Below, one piece after another: positions 1-8,793 of a stretch of DNA of 64,000 nt. A program made the translations under genes and the position numbers. The notes under the pieces were generated by a model. It was not told where the DNA came from, made no database searches, and saw nothing but the letters and a program-made list of their open reading frames with translations. Numbering within the stretch: the first letter of the stretch is position 1; every line of letters starts with the position of its first letter. The DNA comes from Niabella drilacis (lineage in GTDB: Bacteria; Bacteroidota; Bacteroidia; Chitinophagales; Chitinophagaceae): the NCBI RefSeq assembly GCF_900101395.1, contig NZ_FMZO01000010.1, positions 145,892 to 209,891 on the forward strand. The letters run 5' to 3'.

Positions 1-2087
1 TCTTCCTCCAGGATTTCCGCTCTACCCTTATTCCGGCCATTGCCGTACCGGTATCGATTGTGGGTACTTTTTTCTTCCTCAACCTTATGGGTTTTTCCTT
101 AAACCTCCTTACCCTGTTTGCCCTCGTGCTGGCGATCGGGATCGTGGTGGATGATGCCATCGTGGTGGTGGAAGCCGTTCACGCCAAAATGGACCATGGG
201 GAGCGGGATCCCAAAAAAGCCACCCTCGACGCGATGCATGAGATCACTGGCGCCATCATTTCCATTACGCTGGTAATGGCGGCAGTGTTCATCCCGGTTA
301 CCTTTATCAGTGGGCCCACCGGTGTGTTCTACAAACAGTTTGGTATTACGCTGATCGTAGCCATCCTCATCTCCGCAGTAAACGCGCTTTCGCTCAGCCC
401 AGCGCTCTGCGCCCTCATCCTGCGCGCCCATCCGGAAGGCCATGAGCATAAGAAGCAAAATTTCCTTCAACGCTTCTTTTCCGGCTTCAATGCCGCCTTT
501 ACAGCCATGACCACCCGTTACGGCAAAGCATTTATCTTCCTGATCCGGCATAAATGGGTTACGCTCATTATCCTGGTGGCATCCATGGGACTGATTTTTT
601 TCATCAGCAAAAAAACGCCCACCGGGTTTGTACCTTCCGAAGACCGGGGTATCATATTTGCCAATGTGGAGCTGCCACCCAGCGCCACTATGGACCGTAC
701 CTACCAGGCCATGAAAGAGTTAACGGCCAAAGCTTCCAAAATACCCGGCATTATGGGCGTTACATTCAGTACCGGGCGCAGCCTGATCTCCGGATCGGGA
801 AGCAACTATGGCCTGGCTTTTATCAAACTGGCGCCGTTCAAAGACCGGAACTCCACCAATGGACAGAGTGTGGATGACATCACCAAAAAATTATTTGGTG
901 TAGGCGCTACCATACCGGACTCAAGGATGATCTTCTTTAGCCCGCCCAGTGTACCGGGCTTTGGTAACAGCGCCGGCTTCCAGCTTTCGCTGCTCAATAA
1001 AGGCGGCCAGTCCATCGCCGAACTTGATGGTACCGCTCAGCGTTTTATCGGGGAGCTGATGAAACGGCCGGAGATCCAGTTTGCGCAAACTTCGTTTAAC
1101 ACCAAATACCCGCAGTATGAAATGGTAATCAATGTGCCCAAGGCCAGCGAAGCCGGCGTGTCCGTAAGCAGTCTGCTTTCTACTATGCAGGGATATATTG
1201 GCGGTGTCTATGCAGCCGACTTTACCAAGTATGGCAAGCAATACCGTGTAATGGTACAGGCCCTGCCCGAAGCAAGAACAGATGCCAACAGCCTGAACGC
1301 TTTCTTTATAAAGACCGGAAGCGGCCAGATGGCTCCTGTTTCGCAGTTTGTGACCCTGGAGCGGGTTTATGGGCCCCAGTCCGTTACCCGTTTCAACCTG
1401 TTTTCCTCCGCCGATCTTACCGGCGCCACCAATCCAGGCTACAGTACAGGTGATGCCATTAAAGCAGTACAGGAAGTAGCGCAAACAACACTATCCACCA
1501 GCTATGGTATCGATTACTCCGGTTTAACAAGGGAGGAGATCAATGCCGGTTCGCAAACGCTGGTCATCTTTGCATTGAGCCTGATATTCGTTTACTTTAT
1601 TCTTAGCGCACAGTACGAAAGTTATATCATTCCCCTTTCCGTGGTTATTTCCTTGCCCATGGGGGTAATGGGCGCTTACCTGGGGCAATGGCTGTTTGGA
1701 CTGGAAAACAATATTTACTTCCAGATCGCGCTGATCATGCTGGTAGGGCTCCTCGCCAAAAATGCGATCCTTATTGTGGAATTTGCAGTACAACGCCGCC
1801 ATAAAGGCGAAAGCATACCCATGGCCGCCATCAATGCTGCCAAAGCCCGTTTGCGACCGATCCTGATGACCTCCTTTGCCTTTATAGCAGGCATGATGCC
1901 CCTGGTGTATGCAACGGGTATCGGGGCTATCGGGAACCGCTCCATTGCCACGGGCGCCGCGTCGGGGCTGCTGATCGGTACCATCCTGGGATTGCTGGTG
2001 ATCCCTGTATTGTTCGTGGTCTTCCAGTGGCTGCAGGAAAAAATACGCCCGGTAAAGATCAATAAGGCAGAAAAACTATCAGAATAA
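1..2087 (+). CDS. RND-family efflux permease, HAE1/AcrB type (3' part, cut by window edge)
   Basis: Inner-membrane proton-driven pump that exports drugs or other hydrophobic compounds through a tripartite complex. The reading frame is already open at base 3, so the true start lies upstream and roughly the C-terminal two thirds is visible. The TM4 proton-relay motif VDDAIVVVE and the TM10 motif GLLAKNAILIVEF with its conserved lysine are both intact, so the visible part looks functional. Between them lies the large periplasmic loop, starting after the TPTGFVPSEDRG motif typical of these pumps. The outer-membrane channel gene follows 16 bp downstream, which fits a membrane fusion protein-pump-channel operon whose first genes lie outside the window. 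Family assignment is secure; substrate is unknown. Confidence 0.95.
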   Translation, partial: FLQDFRSTLIPAIAVPVSIVGTFFFLNLMGFSLNLLTLFALVLAIGIVVDDAIVVVEAVHAKMDHGERDPKKATLDAMHEITGAIISITLVMAAVFIPVTFISGPTGVFYKQFGITLIVAILISAVNALSLSPALCALILRAHPEGHEHKKQNFLQRFFSGFNAAFTAMTTRYGKAFIFLIRHKWVTLIILVASMGLIFFISKKTPTGFVPSEDRGIIFANVELPPSATMDRTYQAMKELTAKASKIPGIMGVTFSTGRSLISGSGSNYGLAFIKLAPFKDRNSTNGQSVDDITKKLFGVGATIPDSRMIFFSPPSVPGFGNSAGFQLSLLNKGGQSIAELDGTAQRFIGELMKRPEIQFAQTSFNTKYPQYEMVINVPKASEAGVSVSSLLSTMQGYIGGVYAADFTKYGKQYRVMVQALPEARTDANSLNAFFIKTGSGQMAPVSQFVTLERVYGPQSVTRFNLFSSADLTGATNPGYSTGDAIKAVQEVAQTTLSTSYGIDYSGLTREEINAGSQTLVIFALSLIFVYFILSAQYESYIIPLSVVISLPMGVMGAYLGQWLFGLENNIYFQIALIMLVGLLAKNAILIVEFAVQRRHKGESIPMAAINAAKARLRPILMTSFAFIAGMMPLVYATGIGAIGNRSIATGAASGLLIGTILGLLVIPVLFVVFQWLQEKIRPVKINKAEKLSE

Positions 2088-2103
2088 CCGTCTAAAAACA
2101 GAT

Positions 2104-3528
2104 ATGAAATCAACAATCAATAAAACAATATACAGCGTCTTACCCGGTTCCCTGCTGGCAATGATCCTGCTGACAGGATGCTTTGTGGCAAAGCCCTATC
2201 AGCGGCCAAAAGACCTGGTGGATGACCGTTACTACCGTACGGACCAGCTTCCGGCCGATAGTACTACCCTGGCTGATGTCTCCTGGAAAGAACTGTTCAC
2301 GGACGACAAGCTTACCGGGTACATCAATAAAGCACTGGAGCAAAACCTCGACATCCGAACGGCCATCCAGCAAATTGCTGCTGCGGAAGCGTATATGAAA
2401 CAGGGCAAGGCCAATTTTTTCCCGGCACTTTCAGCGGGTCCGTCGGTTATGTACCAGACCAATTCACTGAACACACAACTGGGACAGCTTTCCGGCGGAA
2501 GCCGTCTCCATCTTGTTCAGTATGGCATCAGTGGCAACCTGTCCTGGGAAGCCGATGTGTGGGGAAAAATAAAGAGTAATAAAGAAGCCGCCGTTGCTAA
2601 TTTTTTAAAATCGCAGGCCGCACACCAGGCGGTAAAATCGGATCTCATCGCCGCCATTGCAGACACCTACTATCAGCTGATGTCGCTTGATGAGCAGAAG
2701 AAGATCACCGGGGAAACCATCCTTTACCGCGAACAGAACCTGGAAACGACAAAGGCACTTAAAAATTCCGGAAAGCTGACACAGGTAGCGGTAAAACAAA
2801 GCGAGGCCCTGCTGTTAAATTCAAGAAGCATCCTGGTAAGCCTGGATAACAGCATCAAACTGATGGAAAATTATTTTTGTATGCTGCTCAGCATTCCGCC
2901 ACAGCCTATAGAGCGCAATACCCTGGATCAGCAGCAGATCAATACCGCCCTTGCAGTTGGAGTTCCGGTTCAGCTCCTGGCCAACCGGCCCGATGTAAAA
3001 GCAGCAGAGTTCGGATACATGAACGCCTTTCACCTTACCAATGCAGCAAAGGCCGGCTTTTATCCTTCGCTGACCCTTAGTGCCAGCGGCGGATTACAGA
3101 GCGTGGACTTTGAACGGTTGTTCAGTGTCAGCTCTCTTTTTGCCACTGCAACAGGGTCATTGCTGCAGCCGGTGTTGAACAAACGCCAGATCCGCACGCA
3201 ATATGAAGTATCCCAGGCCAACCAACAGATCGCCTACAACAGCTATAAGAAAACCATTTTAAACGCCGCAAAAGAGGTTTCCGACGCGCTGTTCAGCTAT
3301 GACGCCCAGCTAAAATTGATCAGCTTCAAAAAGCAGGAGTTCCAGGAATATGATTCCGCTACACAATACTCCCAGGAGCTGGTGAACAATGGTATGGGCA
3401 ACTACCTGGATGTGATCACAGCAATGACCAACAAATTGCAGGCGGAATTAAATTATGTAGATGCCAAATACGGCAAGCTCAGCGCCATTATCCAGTTGTA
3501 TAAAGCACTGGGAGGCGGTTGGAAATAA
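2104..3528 (+). CDS. TolC-like outer-membrane efflux channel lipoprotein (NodT type)
   Basis: Outer-membrane channel of the RND efflux system encoded immediately upstream. The N-terminus is a lipoprotein signal with lipobox LTGC, lipidated cysteine about residue 26. The following YQRP...W..LF.D..L pattern is typical of NodT-type channels. The 474-residue length is normal. Two duplicated OEP domains are recognisable, with the LLANRPDVKAAE motif near residue 297 and a second coiled-coil half after it. The start ATG lies 16 bp after the pump's stop, implying co-transcription. A strong terminator follows within 30 bp, so this is the last gene of the operon. Confidence 0.94.
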   Translation: MKSTINKTIYSVLPGSLLAMILLTGCFVAKPYQRPKDLVDDRYYRTDQLPADSTTLADVSWKELFTDDKLTGYINKALEQNLDIRTAIQQIAAAEAYMKQGKANFFPALSAGPSVMYQTNSLNTQLGQLSGGSRLHLVQYGISGNLSWEADVWGKIKSNKEAAVANFLKSQAAHQAVKSDLIAAIADTYYQLMSLDEQKKITGETILYREQNLETTKALKNSGKLTQVAVKQSEALLLNSRSILVSLDNSIKLMENYFCMLLSIPPQPIERNTLDQQQINTALAVGVPVQLLANRPDVKAAEFGYMNAFHLTNAAKAGFYPSLTLSASGGLQSVDFERLFSVSSLFATATGSLLQPVLNKRQIRTQYEVSQANQQIAYNSYKKTILNAAKEVSDALFSYDAQLKLISFKKQEFQEYDSATQYSQELVNNGMGNYLDVITAMTNKLQAELNYVDAKYGKLSAIIQLYKALGGGWK

Positions 3529-3554
3529 GCCGGCAAATAAACGGATGACAGAAG

Positions 3555-3586
3555 AAACGGGCGGCCTGATGCTGCCCGTTTTTATT
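3555..3586 (+). terminator. Rho-independent terminator after the efflux operon
   Basis: An 11-bp stem (left arm AAACGGGCGGC, right arm GCTGCCCGTTT, one G-T wobble) closes on the 5-nt loop CTGAT and runs into TTTATT. It ends the RND pump / outer-membrane channel operon. Confidence 0.88.
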
Positions 3587-3797
3587 GTAACGCCTGGCGA
3601 TGGGCACCTTTTTACAACAACAGGTTTGCACTGATCATAAAACCCCGCAGCACCCTGGTAACTGCCTGCGTGTTGCACATTTAAAGTTCAATGTCAGATC
3701 CGGCTTCCTCCTATATGGATCGTTGACGACCGGCAGGAAGATCGCGGAATTGTAAGCGGCTCCCCGCTTTTACATTTGTTATTGCTCATTCAATATT

Positions 3798-4649
3798 TCA
3801 ACTTCCCTCTGAGGTTTTATGGGTCAGTGTATGCTGACTGGTAGAAAGATAGTTATAATCTTCCAGAAGTTTATCCAGGAACTGGTACGGCTCCATATCG
3901 GTTTCTATTTTCAGGTAGGTCTTTACCCGCTCGGCGGCCGTTCTTAACCCTTCATAGCGGTGGGTTTTGCCCGCATTATCCAGCAGGTTCTTAATAATGT
4001 TCAGATCCCTGTCGGAGATCTGCATCACCTGTGGAAAAACCGGCATATAATCTTCCCTCACTTCCCGGAAGATCGTATCCGACAGATCCTCATGCCGGTT
4101 GGTCCGGATCAGGATCGTATGCGCCAGCAGATCACCGATACGCTGCCCCCTTTTGGAAGACGCTACCAGCACAATATCAGTAACCAGGAACCCAAAGCCC
4201 AGGATAAACATAAAAAGGGTTTGCGCAGTCGTACCACCACCCATGCTCAGCAACAGGAGCAGAAGGATCACGATCCAGAGATCAGAAACGCGCAGCAGCC
4301 ACCGGATCAGGAACTGGCTGATGCTGGCCTTGCCTCCATTGCGATTCACCACCCGCAGGCTCATAATCTTTTTTCCAACGCTCTGCCCGTTGGTAGTAAC
4401 TTCCATAATGATATGGTACAGAAAAACAGGAGCAATCATCAGTAGCTGGACCGCCCACAAATTATGACGCCCATCCTCATCCCAGGTAAACGCATCCCCA
4501 AACAACCGGCTGGCCAGCCAGCTGACACTGATCAGGTAGCAGATCTCCACTGCCACATCGATCAGCAGCGAAGCCATGCGCCTTCCGAAGCTGGGCACTT
4601 CAAAAGCCACATCAATATTAAAAGAAGTAGGTATACTGATTACCGGCAT
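3798..4649 (-). CDS. RDD family membrane protein
   Basis: Predicted inner-membrane protein of 283 residues with an N-terminal RDD domain: GRRMASLLID in the first helix, NGQSVGKKIMSLRVV between helices, and RWLLRVSD before the last pair. The roughly 100-residue C-terminal tail is soluble. Function of the family is not established; some members have been linked to ion transport or envelope stress. It is transcribed divergently from the SpoIIM-DUF4129-DUF4350-MoxR-DUF58 operon. RDD proteins often accompany those genes in Bacteroidota, so it probably belongs to the same functional unit. Confidence 0.88.
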   Translation of the reverse strand: MPVISIPTSFNIDVAFEVPSFGRRMASLLIDVAVEICYLISVSWLASRLFGDAFTWDEDGRHNLWAVQLLMIAPVFLYHIIMEVTTNGQSVGKKIMSLRVVNRNGGKASISQFLIRWLLRVSDLWIVILLLLLLSMGGGTTAQTLFMFILGFGFLVTDIVLVASSKRGQRIGDLLAHTILIRTNRHEDLSDTIFREVREDYMPVFPQVMQISDRDLNIIKNLLDNAGKTHRYEGLRTAAERVKTYLKIETDMEPYQFLDKLLEDYNYLSTSQHTLTHKTSEGS

Positions 4650-4708
4650 CAGGCATGTGTTTTACAGGGCAAAATACGTTTAAAATCGCAATTATTTAAC
4701 CGGCAGAA

Positions 4709-4738
4709 TTGACGTTCTTAAATAAAAATTGTACTTTG
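4709..4738 (+). promoter_or_regulatory. Candidate Bacteroidota-type promoter for the SpoIIM-DUF58 operon
   Basis: TTG at 4709-4711 and TACTTTG at 4732-4738 resemble the -33 TTG and -7 TAnnTTTG elements used by the Bacteroidota primary sigma factor; the spacing here is 20 nt. The proposed TTG start codon is at 4756, so the untranslated leader would be only about 10 nt. Confidence 0.55.
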
Positions 4739-4755
4739 GCAAAAAATCAATTTGC

Positions 4756-5733
4756 TTGAGAGAAGCACTGTTCATCAAGAAAAACAAAGACCGCTGGCTG
4801 AAAAACCAACAGGAGCCCCCGGGATCCCCGGATGACCTGGCCCGTTCCTTTACACAGTTGGTGGATGACCTGGCTTATGCCAAAACCTTTTACCCTACCA
4901 GTAAAACAACCGGCTACCTCAATAAGCAGGCTTCGGACATGTATCTTAGTATTTACCAGAACCGGAAGGAAGAATCGGGCCGGCTCAGCTATTTCTGGAA
5001 ATATGAACTGCCGCTCGTCATCAGGAAGCATCATAAAACCATCCTGTTTGCCCTTATCGTATTTGTCACATTCTTTTTACTCGCTTTTTTTATTGCAGCA
5101 CGGGATCATGAGATCGCCAATAGTTTCTTTGGCGACAACTATGTACAGAAGACGATGGAAAATATTGCAGACGGAAATCCTTTTGGCATTTATGAAACCG
5201 GCAACCCGGTGCTAAGCTGGCTGGGGATCATGATCAATAATATAAGAGTGGCCTTCCTGTTCTTTATTTCGGGCATCTTTTGCGGAATACCTACGATGTA
5301 TAAACTGGCAGAAACCGGTGCCATGGTAGGTGTTTTTGATCAGCTGTTTGCTTCAAAAGGCTTTGGTCTTCAGTTCTGGATGGTCGTTTTTGTACACGGC
5401 ACACTCGAAATAACCGCCATCATCCTGGCAGGAGCAGCCGGTTTTATTTTAGGAAAAAGTTTCCTGTTCCCCGGCACGAGGAAACGGATGGAAGCATTCC
5501 GGGATGGAGCCCGGGATGGTGTAAAGATCATGATCGGTATTTTACCGGCCTTTATTATTGCTGCTTTTTTTGAAGGGCTTTTTACGAGGCTGTACAACAA
5601 TGTATCCTGGTTTACCACGTTCCTGACCACGGCCTCTGTGCTCTTTGTGATCTGGTACTTTATCATTTATCCCATTCAACTGGCCCGGAAGGACCGTCTC
5701 ATTATAAAGGAGGGCGTAAAGGGTCATGCATAG
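4756..5733 (+). CDS. Stage II sporulation protein M-like integral membrane protein (SpoIIM family, DUF95)
   Basis: Membrane protein of about 325 residues. A soluble N-terminal region begins REALFIKKNKDRW, the usual start of Bacteroidota members, and is followed by about six transmembrane helices. The HGTLEITAIILAGAAG stretch is the most conserved part of the family. I chose TTG at 4756 because it places this conserved N-terminus first; a TTG at 4729 would lie inside the promoter. Despite the name there is no sporulation here. In Bacteroidota the family sits with MoxR, DUF58, DUF4129 and DUF4350 genes, as it does here, probably in an envelope-associated process of unknown detail. The next gene overlaps its stop codon. 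Confidence 0.88.
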   Translation: MREALFIKKNKDRWLKNQQEPPGSPDDLARSFTQLVDDLAYAKTFYPTSKTTGYLNKQASDMYLSIYQNRKEESGRLSYFWKYELPLVIRKHHKTILFALIVFVTFFLLAFFIAARDHEIANSFFGDNYVQKTMENIADGNPFGIYETGNPVLSWLGIMINNIRVAFLFFISGIFCGIPTMYKLAETGAMVGVFDQLFASKGFGLQFWMVVFVHGTLEITAIILAGAAGFILGKSFLFPGTRKRMEAFRDGARDGVKIMIGILPAFIIAAFFEGLFTRLYNNVSWFTTFLTTASVLFVIWYFIIYPIQLARKDRLIIKEGVKGHA

Positions 5734-6520
5734 CCGTTCAGGTTCCATACTACGCCTGCACTGCAGCATTTGCCTGCTGCTGATTGCCATTGCCGGTTTT
5801 GCACAGGTTGAAGATTCAGTTGCAGCACCCGTATCAGATACAGCAATCGTTTATGACAGCGTCGTGGAAACGCGGGAAGCAGGGGCTCATTCATTCAACT
5901 CCGTTGAGAGCTTTGAGCAGGAGCGTACCGCAGTTCGTGCGCTACCGGATAGTTTCACCAACGGTCTCCGGAAAGACGGCGATTTCGACTATGTAAAAAA
6001 CGGCCTCAGGCCGCCATCAGGAGCCGCGGCGACATCTGCCGGCAGCAAAAGCGGGTTCTTCCGCATATTGGCCGGCTTCCTGACCGTACTTCCCTATATC
6101 GCCATTGGACTATTCGTTGTGCTGCTGGTATGGTACCTGGCAGCCAACAACTTTATCCTGTTCAGAACCAAAAGCAAGTCAATAGCGGCGCCCACTGTTT
6201 TGGAAGAACGCCAGGACATTTTCTCTATAGACTATACCGTATCCATCCGGCAGGCTTTGCAGCAAAAAAATTACCGGCTGGCCATCCGCCTGCAATACCT
6301 CGAGCTGCTAAAGATATTGTCCGATAAAGACCTGATCCATTTTGTACCGGACAAAACAAATATTGAATATCTTTTGCAGATGCGTGCCACCCGTTACTAT
6401 GACGATTTTTTTGCCGCAACACGAAATTATGAATACAGCTGGTACGGGCTATTTGAGATTTCCGAAAACATGTACCAGAAAATCAACAGTACCTTCCAGC
6501 AACTCAAACAAAAACTATAG
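5726..6520 (+). CDS. DUF4129 domain-containing membrane protein
   Basis: About 264 residues: an N-terminal signal peptide ending near GFAQ, an extracytoplasmic low-complexity stretch, one transmembrane helix about residues 115-138, and a C-terminal DUF4129 domain. That domain carries the usual YRLAIRLQYLELLKIL, TNIEYLLQM and YEYSWYG features. The ATG overlaps the stop of the SpoIIM-like gene by 8 bp, so translation is probably coupled. DUF4129 domains commonly accompany MoxR/DUF58 genes, sometimes fused to transglutaminase-like proteins. Biochemical role unknown. Confidence 0.85.
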   Translation: MHSRSGSILRLHCSICLLLIAIAGFAQVEDSVAAPVSDTAIVYDSVVETREAGAHSFNSVESFEQERTAVRALPDSFTNGLRKDGDFDYVKNGLRPPSGAAATSAGSKSGFFRILAGFLTVLPYIAIGLFVVLLVWYLAANNFILFRTKSKSIAAPTVLEERQDIFSIDYTVSIRQALQQKNYRLAIRLQYLELLKILSDKDLIHFVPDKTNIEYLLQMRATRYYDDFFAATRNYEYSWYGLFEISENMYQKINSTFQQLKQKL

Positions 6521-6535
6521 CAATTACCGGTCGCT

Positions 6536-7759
6536 TTGAAAAAATACCTTCCATATATCCTGGGGCTGTTCCTGATCATCCTGCTTATTTTCATTGTTCT
6601 GAAAAATAATGAAACCGCCGGCAAAAAGGAGATAAGCACTTTTGTATCCCTGAGAAAAGAAGATAAGAATCCCTATGGCACTTATGTAGCTTACAACGGG
6701 CTAAAGCGGTTTTTCCCCAATGCCCGCTTTCTGACAGGTACCCGGGGCATAACGGACGATACTACCTTATCACAGGAAGCCGGCAATCAGCTCTTTATCA
6801 GCTTTGTGCCACAATCAACATTCTACGAGTACGAACTGGATGAGCTGATGGAGTTCATCGACAAGGGTAACAATGTCTTCATCAGTTGTTTTCAGCTGGG
6901 CAAGGAGTTTGAGCGCTTTATTGACGCGCGGACCAGTACGCGCTCCCTGCGGTCTTACCCCTTTGCAGACTACGGACCAGACACGATGCACCTGGAGCTG
7001 GATTCCATTCCCCTGCCCAAAGCCTATGCTGCCAGCTATCCAGGTGTGGCACTCGAAGGCTATTTTGTAAGAACCGGCCGGAGCACCACCCGCATCCTGG
7101 GCCGGGGTTACGAGGGCCGGGCAAACTTTATCCAGCTGAAGAAAGGGAAAGGCTCGCTGTTGATCCACCTTTCTCCATTAAGCTTCAGTAATTACTTTTT
7201 GCTTTACGGGAACAATATGGAGTATTTCAACCAGGTATTCTCACTAATACCAGCCGGCACCCGTACCGTTATCTGGGACGAATACTACCGCAAAAGAAGA
7301 TCCGGCAATGACGATAATAAAGGCTGGTTCGGAGCTATTATGAAACAAAAAGCCTTCCGCAGCGGCATCCTGCTGGCACTGCTGCTATTGCTCATTTTTA
7401 CCCTTCTCGAAATGAGACGGCGCCAGCGTTTTATTCCCCATATAGAGCCCCCAAAAAACGACACCCTTGACTTTGTAAAAACAATGGGGCTCCTCTACTA
7501 TGAAAAGAAAGACAATACAAACCTGGCGCACAAAATGAGTGCTTATTTTCTGGAACATCTGCGAAGTAAATATCATATCTTTTCAAAAGAACTGGATGCT
7601 GCTTTTATCAAAGAGGTCAGTGATAAAAGCGGGGCAGACGCGACCCTCGTATCCACGATCGTTTACCAGATAAAACAGGTTTATAACGAGGGCGTCATTG
7701 CAGATACGGACCTTATCCACCTGCAGACAAATATTGAAAAATTTTATAACAGCATCTAA
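6536..7759 (+). CDS. DUF4350 domain-containing membrane protein
   Basis: About 407 residues. An N-terminal transmembrane helix (LPYILGLFLIILLIFIVL) is followed by an extracytoplasmic DUF4350 domain resembling a GATase-like fold (YGTYVAYNGLKRFFPN region, then FISFVPQSTF). A second helix lies near residues 278-294 (LLALLLLLIFTLLEM) and a cytoplasmic C-terminal domain follows. The only sensible start is TTG at 6536, 15 bp after the previous stop. It is the third gene of the operon and directly precedes the MoxR ATPase. Function unknown; partners suggest a membrane complex with MoxR and DUF58 proteins. Confidence 0.84.
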   Translation: MKKYLPYILGLFLIILLIFIVLKNNETAGKKEISTFVSLRKEDKNPYGTYVAYNGLKRFFPNARFLTGTRGITDDTTLSQEAGNQLFISFVPQSTFYEYELDELMEFIDKGNNVFISCFQLGKEFERFIDARTSTRSLRSYPFADYGPDTMHLELDSIPLPKAYAASYPGVALEGYFVRTGRSTTRILGRGYEGRANFIQLKKGKGSLLIHLSPLSFSNYFLLYGNNMEYFNQVFSLIPAGTRTVIWDEYYRKRRSGNDDNKGWFGAIMKQKAFRSGILLALLLLLIFTLLEMRRRQRFIPHIEPPKNDTLDFVKTMGLLYYEKKDNTNLAHKMSAYFLEHLRSKYHIFSKELDAAFIKEVSDKSGADATLVSTIVYQIKQVYNEGVIADTDLIHLQTNIEKFYNSI

Positions 7760-7770
7760 AAACAGGATAT

Positions 7771-8748
7771 ATGGAAGAACCTATTTTTGAGAACCGCGTC
7801 AACCTCGGCGAGCTGAACGAAGCGGTAATAAAGATCACCGGCGAAATAAAAAAGATCATTATCGGCCAGGAGGAAATGGTGCGCCTTATCATTACGGCGC
7901 TGCTTGCAGATGGCCATGTACTCATACAGGGCGTACCGGGCGTAGCCAAAACACTTACGGCAAAACTGGTAGCGCGCTCTGTAAATGCAGTTTTTTCACG
8001 CATCCAGTTCACGCCCGACCTCATGCCCTCCGATGTGATCGGTACGCCGGTATTCAATCCCGCCGATGCCCGCTTTGAGTTTAAAAAGGGGCCGGTCTTC
8101 GGCAATCTTATCCTGGTGGATGAGATCAACCGTGCCCCGGCCAAGACACAGGCGGCACTGTTGGAGGTAATGGAAGAACGGCAGGTTTCCGTAGACGGCA
8201 AAACCTATTCGCTGGAGGCTCCTTTTATGGTAATTGCCACGCAGAACCCTATTGAACAGGAAGGAACCTACCGGTTGCCGGAAGCCCAACTGGACCGCTT
8301 TCTTTTTAAAATCGAAGTTCCCTACCCAACGGAAGAAGAAGAATTGCAGATCCTTAGCCGGTTCCATCAACTCGGGAACCAGCCGGTGCTCGATCAGATC
8401 CGGCAGGCACTGACGGCGGCACAGATCAACCAGCTCCGGAAGCAGGTAAAAGAGATCCTCATCGAAGAAAAGCTTTTAGGCTTTATTGCAAAGCTCATTC
8501 ACCAGACCCGGAACAATAAAGCTATATACCTGGGCGCATCTCCCCGGGCCTCCCTTTCCATCATGAATGCCGCAAAAGCCATGGCCGCAATATCGGGAAG
8601 AGACTTTGTAACCCCGGATGATGTGCTGGCGGTAGCAGCGCCGGTATTGAGGCACCGGATCATCCTGTCCCCCGAAAAAGAAATGGAAGGTGTTACAGAA
8701 AACGAAGTGATCAAACAGATCATCAACGGGCTGGAAATACCCAGGTAA
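7771..8748 (+). CDS. MoxR family AAA+ ATPase
   Basis: 325-residue AAA+ ATPase. Walker A is GVPGVAKT at residues 54-61, Walker B is LVDEIN at 115-120, and an intact IATQNPIEQEGTYRLPEAQLDRF stretch (in two parts: sensor 1 ATQNP, arginine-finger region LDRF) follows. The C-terminal lid domain contains GASPRAS. MoxR proteins act as chaperone-like ATPases that mature or remodel partner complexes, often with von Willebrand-type or DUF58 partners. Here the DUF58 gene follows by 45 bp and the upstream membrane proteins are the probable clients. The start ATG is 11 bp after the DUF4350 stop. Confidence 0.95.
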   Translation: MEEPIFENRVNLGELNEAVIKITGEIKKIIIGQEEMVRLIITALLADGHVLIQGVPGVAKTLTAKLVARSVNAVFSRIQFTPDLMPSDVIGTPVFNPADARFEFKKGPVFGNLILVDEINRAPAKTQAALLEVMEERQVSVDGKTYSLEAPFMVIATQNPIEQEGTYRLPEAQLDRFLFKIEVPYPTEEEELQILSRFHQLGNQPVLDQIRQALTAAQINQLRKQVKEILIEEKLLGFIAKLIHQTRNNKAIYLGASPRASLSIMNAAKAMAAISGRDFVTPDDVLAVAAPVLRHRIILSPEKEMEGVTENEVIKQIINGLEIPR

Positions 8749-8793
8749 CGCTCAAAATCCCGAACCTTAAGTCTCAAATTTCAACTCTGATCT

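Noticed and set aside
4756..5733. SpoIIM-like gene as evidence of sporulation
   Set aside because: The family is common in non-sporulating Bacteroidota in this same operon context.
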